From: Brachybacterium tyrofermentans
GTDB taxonomy: Bacteria; Actinomycetota; Actinomycetes; Actinomycetales; Dermabacteraceae
NCBI RefSeq assembly: GCF_014897585.1
Contig: NZ_JABUXW010000022.1
Coordinates: 1 to 64,000 of the forward strand
Direction of reading: 5' to 3'
Length of the DNA: 64,000 nucleotides
The translations under genes were made by a program, and so were the position numbers. The notes below the pieces were generated by a model. That model made no database searches. It worked only from the letters and a program-made list of their open reading frames with translations, and was not told the DNA's origin. The stretch's first letter is position 1; each line of letters starts with the position of its first letter. Below are positions 33,555 to 42,501 of this stretch, one piece after another.

Positions 33555-35068
33555 CAGCGGTTCTCCTTCAGGGACGCGGCAAGGGCGTCGGCGGCCGCGG
33601 CGCGCGGTCCCGACGTGACGATCGTGGTCAGCAGCTCGCCGACGGCGACGACGAAGTCCTCGCGCTCGGCGAGCTGCTCGGACAGGCACCCGCTCTCGAG
33701 CAGGGCGCGGGCATGCTCGGCCGGGGTGGTGGCGCGCTCCGCGATCCCCTGCAGGCGGTCCTGGTCCGGGTCGCTCATCGCCCGGGCCTGCTCGCCGGGC
33801 TCGAAGCCGCGGGGCGGGACGACGCAGGCGAACCAGGCGGCGACGGTGAGCGCGAGCAGCGCCGGCATCCGCCCCTGCTCGAGGTGGAACAGGGCCGGGG
33901 TCGGGATCCGCTGCGGCAGCCGCATGGATCCGTCCGATCCCACCTGACGGGTGCGATGGCCCAGGTCATGGTTGTGCCAGCGGTGCGTGAGGTCCTCGAT
34001 GTACTCCTCGACGTCGAAGCCCGAGGGGAGGTCGATCGTGGGCAGGTTCTCGCCGCGGATCAGCGCGAGCGTGGACTCCGCGATCCAGTCCTGCTCGAAG
34101 CTCGCAGGGATCGTGGCACGGCCGTCGAGTGCGCCGAGGTAGGCGATCAGCGAGTGCGGGCCGTTGAGGATCCGCAGCTTGACCTGCTCGTACTTGCCGA
34201 CCTCGTCGGACATGATCGCGCCGCCCAGGTCCCAAGCCGGACGACCTGCCGGGAAGTGGTCCTCCATCACCCACATGGAGAACTTCTCGGCCCGCACCGG
34301 GGCGCCGTCGCGCACGCCCAGCAGCTCGGCGACCTGATCGCTGGTCCCTGCCGTGGTGGCCGGGACGATGCGGTCTACCATCGCGTCGGGGAAGGCGACC
34401 TGCTCGCGCACGTAGGCCAGGACGTCCTCGGTGGCGCCGGAGTGCTCGAGGAACTCGGTGACCATGCGGCGGGCCGTCTGCCCCGCGGAGGAGAGGTTGT
34501 CGCAGGGCAGCACGGTGAACGGCTCGCCGCTGGAGGCACGCTCGGTGAGGCCGCGGGCGAGCAGGCCGATCACGGTGCGGGGAGCGGCCGGGGTCGCGAG
34601 GTCCGCGCGGATCCCGGCGGTGTCGACGTCGAGGCTGCCGGTGCGCGGGGAGACGGAGTAGCCGCCCTCGGACACGGTCAGGGTGAGGATGCGGCGCGCG
34701 GCGGTCGCGATCTCGGCCACCACGGCGCCGGGATCCTCGGCCATCACGCCGAAGCCGCGGTGCACATCGACCACATCGGCGCGGGTGCCGGTGTCCGCGA
34801 GCTCGAGCACGCTGTACAGGCCGTCCTGCGCGGCCATCGGATCCACGACGGAACGGGAGCGGTTCGCGAAGCCGACGATGCCCCAGTCGCCCTCCTCGGC
34901 CTCGAGGGCGCGGGCGGTGTGCACGGCGCCGTGGGCGCGGTGGAAGGCGCCGAGCCCGAGATGGATGATGCCGGCCCGGGCGGGGTCCCGGGGCGCGGAG
35001 GCGCCGAGGGCGGGAAGGCCCGCGAGGGTCCCGCGGCCCAGGTCCGGGATGGTGCTGGAAGACGACAC
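33554..35068 (-). CDS. uxuB: Mannitol dehydrogenase family, probable D-fructuronate reductase
   Basis: 504 residues. NAD domain with IIHLGLGAFHRAHGAVHTARAL and the catalytic Lys-x4-Asn-x2-His pattern in KLRILNGPHSL, as in mannitol 2-dehydrogenase. Members either oxidise mannitol or reduce D-fructuronate to D-mannonate. The latter fits, because a ManD dehydratase and a KDG kinase/aldolase operon are in the window. GTG 35068 follows AGGAGG and gives the expected length. It heads the four-gene operon uxuB, MDR dehydrogenase, eda and kdgK. The upstream region holds the candidate IclR operator. Confidence 0.85.
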   Translation of the reverse strand: MSSSSTIPDLGRGTLAGLPALGASAPRDPARAGIIHLGLGAFHRAHGAVHTARALEAEEGDWGIVGFANRSRSVVDPMAAQDGLYSVLELADTGTRADVVDVHRGFGVMAEDPGAVVAEIATAARRILTLTVSEGGYSVSPRTGSLDVDTAGIRADLATPAAPRTVIGLLARGLTERASSGEPFTVLPCDNLSSAGQTARRMVTEFLEHSGATEDVLAYVREQVAFPDAMVDRIVPATTAGTSDQVAELLGVRDGAPVRAEKFSMWVMEDHFPAGRPAWDLGGAIMSDEVGKYEQVKLRILNGPHSLIAYLGALDGRATIPASFEQDWIAESTLALIRGENLPTIDLPSGFDVEEYIEDLTHRWHNHDLGHRTRQVGSDGSMRLPQRIPTPALFHLEQGRMPALLALTVAAWFACVVPPRGFEPGEQARAMSDPDQDRLQGIAERATTPAEHARALLESGCLSEQLAEREDFVVAVGELLTTIVTSGPRAAAADALAASLKENR

Positions 35069-35157
35069 GTGAACCTCCTGGTCGGTGCCCGGGCGCGCTC
35101 CCGCGACGGTACCGGACTGGTCCGAGGAGGTCTCCCCGGACGTGGCGTTCCATGATA

Positions 35158-35173
35158 TGAAACGGCAGTTTCG
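35158..35173. promoter_or_regulatory. Candidate IclR operator (copy 2)
   Basis: TGAAACGGCAGTTTCG includes the palindrome GAAAC-ggca-GTTTC at 35159-35172. It lies 90 bp upstream of uxuB and resembles the site at 18083-18098. An ATATCATG stretch next to it may be the -10 of the operon. Confidence 0.55.
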
Positions 35174-35297
35174 CAACTCGTAACAGTCTAGCAAGCGGGA
35201 CGGGGCGCAGCGCGGCTCGCAGGTGCCGCACCGGCGATCCCCGTCTACCGTAGGCCGCATCCGCGGAAGCGACCGCGCCCGACCATCAGGAGTGCAG

Positions 35298-35846
35298 ATG
35301 ACGATCACCGGAGATCTCGACGCCGACGGACAGGACCTCGTCCTCACCCGCACCCTCGCGGCGCCGCGCGACCGGATCTGGGCGCACCTGAGCACCTCGG
35401 CCCTGCTCGAGACCTGGTTCGGCACCTTCGAGGGGGACCCGGGATCGGGGCAGGTGCAGGTCACGATGACCGCCGAGCCGGGCGATTCCTCAGCAGTCGA
35501 GTACACGATCCACGCCTGCGAGCAGGGCGCCCTGCTCACCGTGAGCTCAGCGATGGGGGAGGACACCTGGTGCCTCTCCGTCGAGCTTGCCGACGCCGGC
35601 GGTGCGGAGGCGTCCGACAGCGCCGGAGCACCCGATCGTGGGGATGCGGCCGATGGCGCGGTAACCGTGGTCTCGCTCCGCCACCATGCGGTGCCCGCCG
35701 ACATGGTGCAGCACATCGGCCCCGGCTGGGAGTGGTACCTCGACCGGCTCACCGGCGCCGTGACCGGCGGAGAGATCCCCGGGATGGACGTCTGGGACTC
35801 CCGCTATATGACCCTCGCGGAGGACTATGCCCGTCTGACCAGGTGA
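35298..35846 (+). CDS. SRPBCC/AHSA1-like protein
   Basis: 182 residues, cytosolic. N-terminus LVLTRTLAAPRDRIWAHLSTSALLETWFGTFEGDP matches the START-like AHSA1 group (the LTRxxxAPxxxVWxxxTxxxxLxxWF pattern), followed by a strand-rich cavity domain with an acidic insert (GAPDRGDAADG) and a C-terminal helix GPGWEWYLDRLTGAVTGGEIP. Members bind hydrophobic ligands or chaperones; function here unknown. CAGGAGTGCAG provides a ribosome binding site. It diverges from uxuB and converges on the ABC permease operon. Confidence 0.8.
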   Translation: MTITGDLDADGQDLVLTRTLAAPRDRIWAHLSTSALLETWFGTFEGDPGSGQVQVTMTAEPGDSSAVEYTIHACEQGALLTVSSAMGEDTWCLSVELADAGGAEASDSAGAPDRGDAADGAVTVVSLRHHAVPADMVQHIGPGWEWYLDRLTGAVTGGEIPGMDVWDSRYMTLAEDYARLTR

Positions 35847-35856
35847 TCGGAGCTGC

Positions 35857-35903
35857 CGAGGCCCCGGCTCCCGCTCCGCGGAGGAGAAGGGGCCGGGGCC
35901 TCG
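35857..35903. terminator. Bidirectional GC-rich terminator
   Basis: CGAGGCCCCGGC (35857-35868) pairs with GCCGGGGCCTCG (35892-35903), between the SRPBCC gene and the convergent permease. Confidence 0.7.
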
Positions 35904-35942
35904 TCGGCGTCCGGGATCAGGCGACGGCGCCGCCCGGTTCGA

Positions 35943-36764
35943 TCACTTGCTGAAGCCGGCGGTGAGGCCGCTGATCAGCTGGCGACGGCCGGCGATGTAG
36001 AGCACCAGGATCGGCAGCGCCGAGAGCATCACGGCCGCGAGCACGGCCGGGATGTTCGTGGTGAACTCGCCCTGGTAGGCCCACAGCGACAGCGGCAGCA
36101 CCCGCATCTCCGAGCTCTGCGTGAGCACCAGCGGGAACAGGAAGCCGTTCCACACCTGCAGTGCGTCGTAGATGCCGACGGTGACGATCGCGGGCTTCGC
36201 GAGCGGCAGCACCAGGCGGCGGAACATCTGCATGTCCGAGGCGCCGTCGACCGTCATGGACTCGTACAGCTCCTTGGGCACGTCGCGCAGGAAGTTCGTC
36301 AGGATCAGCACGGTGATCGGGATGGCGAACGCGACGCTGGGCAGGATCAGCGCCCAGAGGGTGTCGTACAGGCCCAGCTGCACGATCAGGTAGTAGATCG
36401 GGATGATCGTGGCCTGCAGCGGGATCGCGATGCCCATGAGGAACAGCCTCTGGCTGAAGCGGGCCATCCGGGTACGGCTGCGCACGATCACGTAGCTGGC
36501 CATCAGGGAGGACACGACCACGGCCACGACGGTCACCACGGTCACGATGACGCTGTTGGTGAAGTACCGCAGGAAATCGTTCTCGAGCACGTAGCGGAAC
36601 GGCTCGAGGGTGAACTCGCTGGGCAGCGACAGCGGGTTGGAGCTGAAGTAGTCCTCGCGCGGGCGGATGCTGGTGATCACGATGTAGTAGATCGGCACCA
36701 TGATGACCAGGAGCCAGGCGAAGCCCAGGACGCCGCCGAGGACGTTCGGATTACGGGTTCTCAT
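35943..36764 (-). CDS. Sugar ABC transporter permease, MalG type (1)
   Basis: 273 residues, six membrane segments. The EAA loop that contacts the ATPase is ELYESMTVDGASDMQMFRRLVLPLAKPAIVTVGIYDALQVWNGFLFPLVLT. N-terminus TRNPNVLGGVLGFAWLLVIMVPIYYIVITSI is the usual first helix. It is co-transcribed with the next permease and the binding protein. No ATP-binding subunit lies nearby, so a shared MsiK-like ATPase encoded elsewhere is expected. Confidence 0.9.
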   Translation of the reverse strand: MRTRNPNVLGGVLGFAWLLVIMVPIYYIVITSIRPREDYFSSNPLSLPSEFTLEPFRYVLENDFLRYFTNSVIVTVVTVVAVVVSSLMASYVIVRSRTRMARFSQRLFLMGIAIPLQATIIPIYYLIVQLGLYDTLWALILPSVAFAIPITVLILTNFLRDVPKELYESMTVDGASDMQMFRRLVLPLAKPAIVTVGIYDALQVWNGFLFPLVLTQSSEMRVLPLSLWAYQGEFTTNIPAVLAAVMLSALPILVLYIAGRRQLISGLTAGFSK

Positions 36765-36765
36765 C

Positions 36766-37755
36766 TCAGGCGCCCTCCATCTGGCTTTCCATCTTGTCGG
36801 CGCCCGAGACCTTGTTCAGTCCGAGGGACAGCAGCAGCCCCACGACGATCAGGATCACGGCGATGACGCTCGCGGGTCCCATCTGGTAGGAGCGGAAGCC
36901 GGTCAGGTACATGTCCAGGGGGAGCACCCGCGTCGCATTGCCGGGCCCGCCGCCGGTGAGGATGAAGATCAGGTCGAAGTAGGTCAGCGAGCCCACCAGC
37001 ATCAGCGTGGAGCTGGTGACGATCGTGTACTTCAGCTGGGGCAGGGTGACGTTGAAGAACTGCCGGGTGCGCCCGGCGCCGTCCAACGTGGCCGCTTCGT
37101 ACATCGACTTCGGGATCTGTCGCACCCCGGCCTGGTAGAGCAGGGAGTGGAAGGGCACGAAGGACCAGGAGATCACCATGATCAGCGTGTAGAACGCCAG
37201 GTTCGGCGAGCCCAGCCAGTCCTGCTTCAGGAAGTCCGCGTTGAAGGCGCGGGACAGACCGAAGTTCGGGTCCAGCAGGGCCTTGAAGGCGATGCCGGTC
37301 GCCGCTGCCGAGAACAGCAGGGGCAGGAAGTAGAGCACCGAGAAGGCTTCGCGGTAGCGCTGGTGACCGGCCATGAAGGTCCCCAGCAGCAGGCTGAGGG
37401 GGAACTGCACGACGAAGCTCAGCGCCGTCATCAGGAAGGTCAGCTTCATCGCGTTCAGGGTGACCGGGTTCTGGAAGACCGCGACCCAGGCGTCGAGCCC
37501 GGCGAACGACGGGGTTCCGAGTCCGTCCCACGCGAAGAACGACAGCACGACCACGCCCGCGAGCGGCAGCAGGGCGAAGACGCCGAAGAACGCCAGGGCC
37601 GGCGCCAGCATCCAGTTGCTCGGCGCGGTGCGCAGGCTCTTCCGGGCGCGGGATCGGGGTGCCCCTGGGGAGGGCGCGCGGCCCTCTCCAGGAGCGGACG
37701 GTGCGGCGGGCTGCGAGGCGGCGGGCTGTGGTGCTGGGGACTGCGCCGCGGTCAT
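36766..37755 (-). CDS. Sugar ABC transporter permease, MalF type (1)
   Basis: 329 residues: a 45-residue Pro/Ala-rich cytosolic tail, then six membrane helices with the EAA loop SMYEAATLDGAGRTRQFFNVTLPQLKYTIVTSSTLML. It pairs with the MalG-type permease; the start overlaps the binding-protein stop by 4 bp (ATGA). The longer N-terminal tail is not seen in the classic family. Second permease ends 1 nt before the first begins. Confidence 0.9.
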   Translation of the reverse strand: MTAAQSPAPQPAASQPAAPSAPGEGRAPSPGAPRSRARKSLRTAPSNWMLAPALAFFGVFALLPLAGVVVLSFFAWDGLGTPSFAGLDAWVAVFQNPVTLNAMKLTFLMTALSFVVQFPLSLLLGTFMAGHQRYREAFSVLYFLPLLFSAAATGIAFKALLDPNFGLSRAFNADFLKQDWLGSPNLAFYTLIMVISWSFVPFHSLLYQAGVRQIPKSMYEAATLDGAGRTRQFFNVTLPQLKYTIVTSSTLMLVGSLTYFDLIFILTGGGPGNATRVLPLDMYLTGFRSYQMGPASVIAVILIVVGLLLSLGLNKVSGADKMESQMEGA

Positions 37756-39068
37756 GAGTCCAGGGTCGCGTTCATCGCGCTCACGAAGTCGGCCGGCTTC
37801 TTCTCCCCGAGGAAGATCTGCGAGAGGTTCGTGAGCAGCTCCTGGGCCGGGGCCGCCGGAAGCGCCTGATCCCACGACAGCTGGAAGTGCGGAGCGTTGA
37901 TCACCATGTCGTAGGCGAAGGACAGGAACTTCCCGTCGTCGAGATCGGGGAGCTTGTCCTCGAGATCCTTGACGGCGGGGATCGCGCCCATGCCCAGGAA
38001 GCTGTCCACCATGTCCTCGTTGAGGTTGAACTCGTTGAGGTACTTGATGGCGAGCTCCTGCACCTCCGGGTCCGCGTCTGCGGAGACGGACCAGAAGTTG
38101 GCCGGGTTGCCGACGACGTTGGCCGGGTCGCCGGCGCCGCCGTCGGCCGCGGGGAAGTTCAGGAAGCCGAGCTTGTCGCCGGCGACGAAGTCGGGGGCGT
38201 CCTGCTTGAACGTCCCATAGACCCAGCTGCCCTGCAGGAGCATCGCGGCCTGGCCGGTGTGGACCAGGGCGGCGTCGGCGCCCGCATCCGCGGCCACCGA
38301 GCCGAAGCTCGAGCCGAAGGCGCCGGCGTCCACCAGCTGCACGATCGACTCCAGAGCGGAGGTGATGGCCGGATCGGACCAGGCGTCGGCCTCGCCCGTC
38401 AGGATCTTCTCGAAGACCCCTTCGCCGCCGATGCGGTCGGTGAGGTACTGGATGTACATCAGCTCGGGCCACACGCTCTGACCGGCCAGGGCGATCGGGG
38501 TGATGTCTGCCGCGACGAAGGCCTCCACGGCGGTCATCAGCTCGGCCCAGGTGGTGGGAGGGGTGACGCCGTGCTCCTCGAAGAGCTCGGTGCTGTAGTA
38601 CAGGACCACCGGCTGGGTGTCGTTGTTCGGGACGCCGTACTGCTTCCCGTCGACCTCGCCGACCTTCGCGATCGACTCGATCGAGTGCGAGAGGATGTCG
38701 TCGACCTTGCCGGTGAGGTCCACGACCGATTCGTTGCCGACGTAGTCCTCCAGCGTGCCGCCGGCCCAGTTGAAGATCAGGGTCGGCGCATTGCCGGAGC
38801 CGATCGAGGTGCGGATCTTCTCCTTGTAGGAGTCGTTGGCGAAGAACTCCACGGCGAAGGGGTTGTCGGGGTTCGCCTCGTCCCAGGCGTCGAAGGACCC
38901 CTGGTAGGTGTCCTCCTTGGCCCCGGTCAGGGCCCAGACGGACAGGCTCGACGGCGAGCCGCCGCCACCGGCGGGCTTCTTGCCGCCGCTGCAGGCGCTG
39001 AGGGTGACGAGGGAGGGTACGGCGATACCGAGGCCGGCGAGGGTTGCACGGCGGGTGACAGGCTTCAT
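37752..39068 (-). CDS. Sugar ABC transporter substrate-binding lipoprotein (1)
   Basis: 438 residues. Signal peptide with lipobox LSACSGG after MKPVTRRATLAGLGIAVPS (a twin-Arg-like RRATLAG). The mature part fits cluster-B carbohydrate-binding proteins (PTLIFNWAGGTLEDYVG, TWAELMTAVEAF, SLAGQSVWPELM-like segments, and a C-terminal hinge helix). It delivers an unknown mono- or oligosaccharide to the permeases. ATG 39068 follows GGAG. The upstream region carries a palindrome (39101-39115), probably the operator. Confidence 0.9.
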   Translation of the reverse strand: MKPVTRRATLAGLGIAVPSLVTLSACSGGKKPAGGGGSPSSLSVWALTGAKEDTYQGSFDAWDEANPDNPFAVEFFANDSYKEKIRTSIGSGNAPTLIFNWAGGTLEDYVGNESVVDLTGKVDDILSHSIESIAKVGEVDGKQYGVPNNDTQPVVLYYSTELFEEHGVTPPTTWAELMTAVEAFVAADITPIALAGQSVWPELMYIQYLTDRIGGEGVFEKILTGEADAWSDPAITSALESIVQLVDAGAFGSSFGSVAADAGADAALVHTGQAAMLLQGSWVYGTFKQDAPDFVAGDKLGFLNFPAADGGAGDPANVVGNPANFWSVSADADPEVQELAIKYLNEFNLNEDMVDSFLGMGAIPAVKDLEDKLPDLDDGKFLSFAYDMVINAPHFQLSWDQALPAAPAQELLTNLSQIFLGEKKPADFVSAMNATLDS

Positions 39069-39100
39069 TGCTGCTCCAGTTCGCAAGTTCGGCGACAACG

Positions 39101-39115
39101 CCGAAAAGATTTCGG
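39101..39115. promoter_or_regulatory. Palindrome upstream of the binding-protein operon
   Basis: CCGAAAAGATTTCGG is a perfect 15-bp palindrome (6-bp arms, 3-bp centre), 33 bp before the start codon of the binding protein. A LacI or GntR family regulator is a plausible ligand; none is adjacent. Confidence 0.45.
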
Positions 39116-39237
39116 AAACTTCTGTCGATGGTGTCACGGTATGCCTGGTCCTACCTGTAGGTCAAGCCAAGCTCAGGCACTAATCGAACTCCGAAAGCTG
39201 AATGAAAACACGTCGAGAGTATGGCGGCACGAAAAAG

Positions 39238-39275
39238 CCGACGGTCGCTGTCCCGGAGGGGACAGCGACCGTCGG
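39238..39275 (-). terminator. Strong hairpin with T-run after Gfo/Idh (3)
   Basis: 17-bp perfect arms (39238-39254, 39259-39275) with a 4-nt loop. On the minus strand the stem is followed by TTTTT, making a classic intrinsic terminator for the minus-strand Gfo/Idh gene that ends at 39309. Confidence 0.85.
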
Positions 39276-39308
39276 CAGGTGCTGGGTGCGGCGCGGGGCC
39301 GCGCGGGG

Positions 39309-40397
39309 TCAGGCGCCGGGCGCGCGCAGCACGCGGGCCTGCTGCTGGGCGATGAGCGCCAGCTCCACGGCCTTGAAGGCGTGGTCCTGCGTCATGGCGT
39401 TGTCGGTGCGGTTCAGGACATCGAGGATGAGCTCGCCGAAGTACGGGTAGCCCACCTTGCCGGTGGCGTCGATGCGGTGCTCGCCCTCGCCGTCGACCAG
39501 GATCACCTGGCCGCCGCCGTTGTCGGTGGTGACGTCGACGTACTTGCGCAGCTCCATGTAGCCCTCGGTGCCGAGGATGAAGGTGCGCCCGTCGCCCCAG
39601 GTGCGCAGGCCGGCCGGGGTGAACCAGTCCACGCGCACGAAGCCGGAGGCTCCGGAGGACAGCGCGATGTGGGCGTCGCCGTAGTCGTCGAGCTCCGGGT
39701 GGTCGGGGTGGCCGAAGTTGCCGATCGAGCTCGAGAGGATCTCGGCGTCGTCGGAGCCGGTGAAGGTGAGCATCTGCTCGAAGTTGTGCGAGCCGATGTC
39801 GGTGAGGATGCCGCCGTAGCGGGCACGCTCGAAGAACCAGTCCGGCCGGGTCGAGGGGTCGCCCATACGGTGCGGGCCCATGCCCTGGACCTGGATGACC
39901 TCACCGATCGCCCCGCGGTCGATGTACTGGCCGGCGAGCACCGCGGCCTCGACGTGCAGGCGCTCGGAGTAATACACCATGTACTTCCTGCCGGTGCGCT
40001 CCACGGCGGCCCTGGCCTCGGCCAGCTGGTCGAGCGTGGTCAGCGGGGTCTTGTCGGTGAAGTAGTCCTTGCCGGCCTCCATCACGCGGATGCCCAGCGC
40101 CGCACGGTCCGCGGGGACGGCCGCGGCGGCGACCAGCAGCACCTCGTCATCGGCGAAGATCTCCTCCTCGCTGCCGGCGATCCTCACCTCCGGGAACTTC
40201 TCCTGGAAGGCTGCGGCGCGTTCGGCGTCGGTGTCGTAGACCCACTTCGGGGAGCCGCCGGCGCCGATGAGGCCCTGCGTCATGCCGAAGATGTGGCCAT
40301 GGTCGAGGTGCATGACGGCGAAGACGAACTCGCCGGGTTCGACGACAGGCTTCGGCATCGCGGCGGGGGCGTAGTTGGCTCCTTCGGAGACAGCCAT
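39309..40397 (-). CDS. Gfo/Idh/MocA family oxidoreductase (3)
   Basis: 362 residues. The cofactor loop is atypical (FVFAVMHLDHGHIFGMTQGLIGAG), and the catalytic motif is DYFTDKTPLTTLDQL, with DKT in place of EKP. The substrate domain (GGILTDIGSHNFEQMLTFTG) keeps the Asp and His. The Asn-Gly-poor N-terminal loop (HLDHGHIFGM) is seen in a subgroup of Gfo/Idh enzymes. GAAAGG precedes ATG 40397. It lies 125 nt downstream of another Gfo/Idh gene on the same strand. Substrate unknown; possibly a sugar or cyclitol imported by the ABC transporter next door. Confidence 0.85.
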   Translation of the reverse strand: MAVSEGANYAPAAMPKPVVEPGEFVFAVMHLDHGHIFGMTQGLIGAGGSPKWVYDTDAERAAAFQEKFPEVRIAGSEEEIFADDEVLLVAAAAVPADRAALGIRVMEAGKDYFTDKTPLTTLDQLAEARAAVERTGRKYMVYYSERLHVEAAVLAGQYIDRGAIGEVIQVQGMGPHRMGDPSTRPDWFFERARYGGILTDIGSHNFEQMLTFTGSDDAEILSSSIGNFGHPDHPELDDYGDAHIALSSGASGFVRVDWFTPAGLRTWGDGRTFILGTEGYMELRKYVDVTTDNGGGQVILVDGEGEHRIDATGKVGYPYFGELILDVLNRTDNAMTQDHAFKAVELALIAQQQARVLRAPGA

Positions 40398-40522
40398 GGG
40401 GGTCCTTTCAACGGGGTGGTCAGGGAGAGTGGTGGTCGGTGATGGGATGCTCGGCGGTCCTGGCAGGCGGTGCGAGGGCTGACGCCGGGGCCGACGTCCG
40501 GAGGCGCGGCCGGGAGCCGCCG

Positions 40523-41677
40523 CTAGGAGGAGCCGCCCACGGTGATGTCGCCGTCCAGCGCGCCCACCGAGGCGCTCTTCTCGAAGAAGTGCGGGGCCCG
40601 CTCCACGAGGGTGCCGGAGCGGTAGTAGGGGTCCTCCGGGGCGAGCGGCAGGTCGATGGTGCGGCGCTCGATGGCGGAGGCGTAGATCGCGGTGACCAGC
40701 TCGACCGCCCGTCGGCCGTCCTCGCCGGTGATCATCGGCTCCGTGCCGGCCTCGATCGCGGTCATCACGTCGCGCAGCTGGGCGGCGTGCCCGGTGTGCT
40801 CGAGCGGCGGGACCGAGGCCGCGAAAGCCTCGAGCTCATCGGTGAGCGGGGGATTCCCGTCCGGCGTGGGGAAGCCGTTGGGCTGGGCGGTCTCGGCGAC
40901 CACCTCCCACGGCTGGGAGACACGCGCCCGCTCGCCCTGGACCACGATCTCCTGGCGCTGCCCGTGGTGCACGACCGAGCTGGTCAGCTCCGCCAGGCCG
41001 CGCTCGTACTGCAGGATCGCGACGGAGAGGTCCTCGACCTCGGCGTTGGCGTGGGCGGCGTTGGTCATCATCGCGACCACCGCCTGCGGGGTCCCCAGCA
41101 GCCACAGGGCGAGGTCGATGTGGTGGATCGCGTGGTTCAGGGTGCAGCCGCCGCCCTCGGAGGCCCAGGTGCCCCGCCACCACAGGTCGTAGTAGGAGGT
41201 GCCGCGCCACCACTCCGAGGCGATCCGGGTGTGGGCGACGGGGCCGATCTTCCCGCTGTCGAGCACCGCCTTCAGCCGCATCATCTCGGTGCGGAACCGG
41301 TTCTGCGCGATGGCCGAGAGCAGCTTCCCGCTGCGTCGCTGCGCCTCGAGCATCGCATCGCAGTCCTCGAGCGAGGGCGCCATCGGCTTCTCGACGATCA
41401 CGTGCACGCCGGCCTCGAGCGCCTGCACCGCCACCGGGCGATGGGCCGACGGGGGAGTCGTCACGGAGACGAGATCGAGATCCTCGGACGCGAGCAGCTC
41501 GCCGACATCGGCGTAGGTGCGGGCGTCGGTGAGACCGAAGCGCTCGCGCGCCTCCTCCGCCTTCTCGACGGTGAGATCGGCCAGCGCCACGACGCGCACG
41601 TGGTCGGCGGCGTCGAGGTAGGCGCGGAGGTGGGCGTCGGCGATGGAGCCAGTCCCGATGACTGCGACATTGAGCAT
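40523..41677 (-). CDS. Gfo/Idh/MocA family oxidoreductase (4)
   Basis: 384 residues with canonical Rossmann loop VAVIGTGSIADAHLRAYL, catalytic Lys in HVIVEKPMAPSLEDCDAM and the substrate-domain motif GGCTLNHAIHHIDLALWLLG, where the His pair is typical of inositol- and sugar-dehydrogenase-like members. C-terminal extension YRSGTLVERAPHFF is unusual. ATG 41677 follows GGAAAGG. It probably forms one operon with the preceding (downstream) Gfo/Idh gene. Confidence 0.9.
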   Translation of the reverse strand: MLNVAVIGTGSIADAHLRAYLDAADHVRVVALADLTVEKAEEARERFGLTDARTYADVGELLASEDLDLVSVTTPPSAHRPVAVQALEAGVHVIVEKPMAPSLEDCDAMLEAQRRSGKLLSAIAQNRFRTEMMRLKAVLDSGKIGPVAHTRIASEWWRGTSYYDLWWRGTWASEGGGCTLNHAIHHIDLALWLLGTPQAVVAMMTNAAHANAEVEDLSVAILQYERGLAELTSSVVHHGQRQEIVVQGERARVSQPWEVVAETAQPNGFPTPDGNPPLTDELEAFAASVPPLEHTGHAAQLRDVMTAIEAGTEPMITGEDGRRAVELVTAIYASAIERRTIDLPLAPEDPYYRSGTLVERAPHFFEKSASVGALDGDITVGGSS

Positions 41678-41805
41678 GGGTGATGCCTTTCCGGCAGGGG
41701 GCATGGGGTGAAGTGTCCTGCACCACGCCCCGGGTGGCAGGCATGTGCCGGATGTTGCCACGGCTCGCGGAGCGCCCTGGGGAACGCGCTTGCTACCGTG
41801 CTGAC

Positions 41806-42501
41806 GTGGACATCTTCCCCCAGACCTGGTCGGCTCTGTGCGCGGCGGTCGCCGCTCTCCCGGACGAGGCGTTCGACGAGCCGTCGGGCTGTCGCGGCTG
41901 GCGGGTGCGCGACCTCGTCTCCCACCTGGTCCTCGACGCGCAGGATCTGCTGATCACGCTCTCCACTCCGGCGGACACCGCCCCCAGCCACGACTCCCTG
42001 AGCTACTGGACGCCCTCGCCCACCTCGCCCGATAGCACCTCGCCCACCGATGCGCTCACCGTGCGGCTCGCCACGGCGTACGAGGACCCCGCCGTGCTGC
42101 GCGCCCACTTCGAGGACCTCGGTGCGGCCGCCGGCCGGGCCGCGATGCTCGCCCATCCCGAGCTGCCGGTGAGCACCCAGGGGAAGACGCTCACCGTGCG
42201 GGACTACCTCGGGGCCTACGTGCTGGAGGCGGCGCTGCATCATCTGGACCTGGGCGCGCATCTCCCCTCCGCGCGACTCCCCTCCGGCAGCCGTCCGTCC
42301 GTCGACCTCCCGCACCCGGAGAGCCTCGCGGAAGCCCGCGAGATGGTCGAGCGTCGCCTGCGGGTCCGGCTGCCCGCGAGCTGGGAAGACGCCGACGCGC
42401 TCCGCGTCGCGACCGGACGTCGGCACGCCACGGCCGAGGAGCGCGCGGAGCTGGACGCCCTCGGGGCGCGCGGCCAGATGCTGCCGCTGTCCTTCGGCTG
42501 A
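41806..42501 (+). CDS. Maleylpyruvate isomerase/MDMPI-N-type protein
   Basis: 231 residues of the MDMPI/DinB fold. N-terminus CAAVAALPDEAFDEPSGCRGWRVRDLVSHLVLDAQDLL has the family's W(xV)RDLVxHL pattern with the first metal His, and AYVLEAALHHLDLGAHLP supplies the HHxxDL motif typical of mycothiol-dependent isomerases. The usual substrate (maleylpyruvate) cannot be assigned. GTG 41806 starts six nt after TACCGT and has no ribosome binding site, so the mRNA is likely leaderless. Confidence 0.8.
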   Translation: MDIFPQTWSALCAAVAALPDEAFDEPSGCRGWRVRDLVSHLVLDAQDLLITLSTPADTAPSHDSLSYWTPSPTSPDSTSPTDALTVRLATAYEDPAVLRAHFEDLGAAAGRAAMLAHPELPVSTQGKTLTVRDYLGAYVLEAALHHLDLGAHLPSARLPSGSRPSVDLPHPESLAEAREMVERRLRVRLPASWEDADALRVATGRRHATAEERAELDALGARGQMLPLSFG

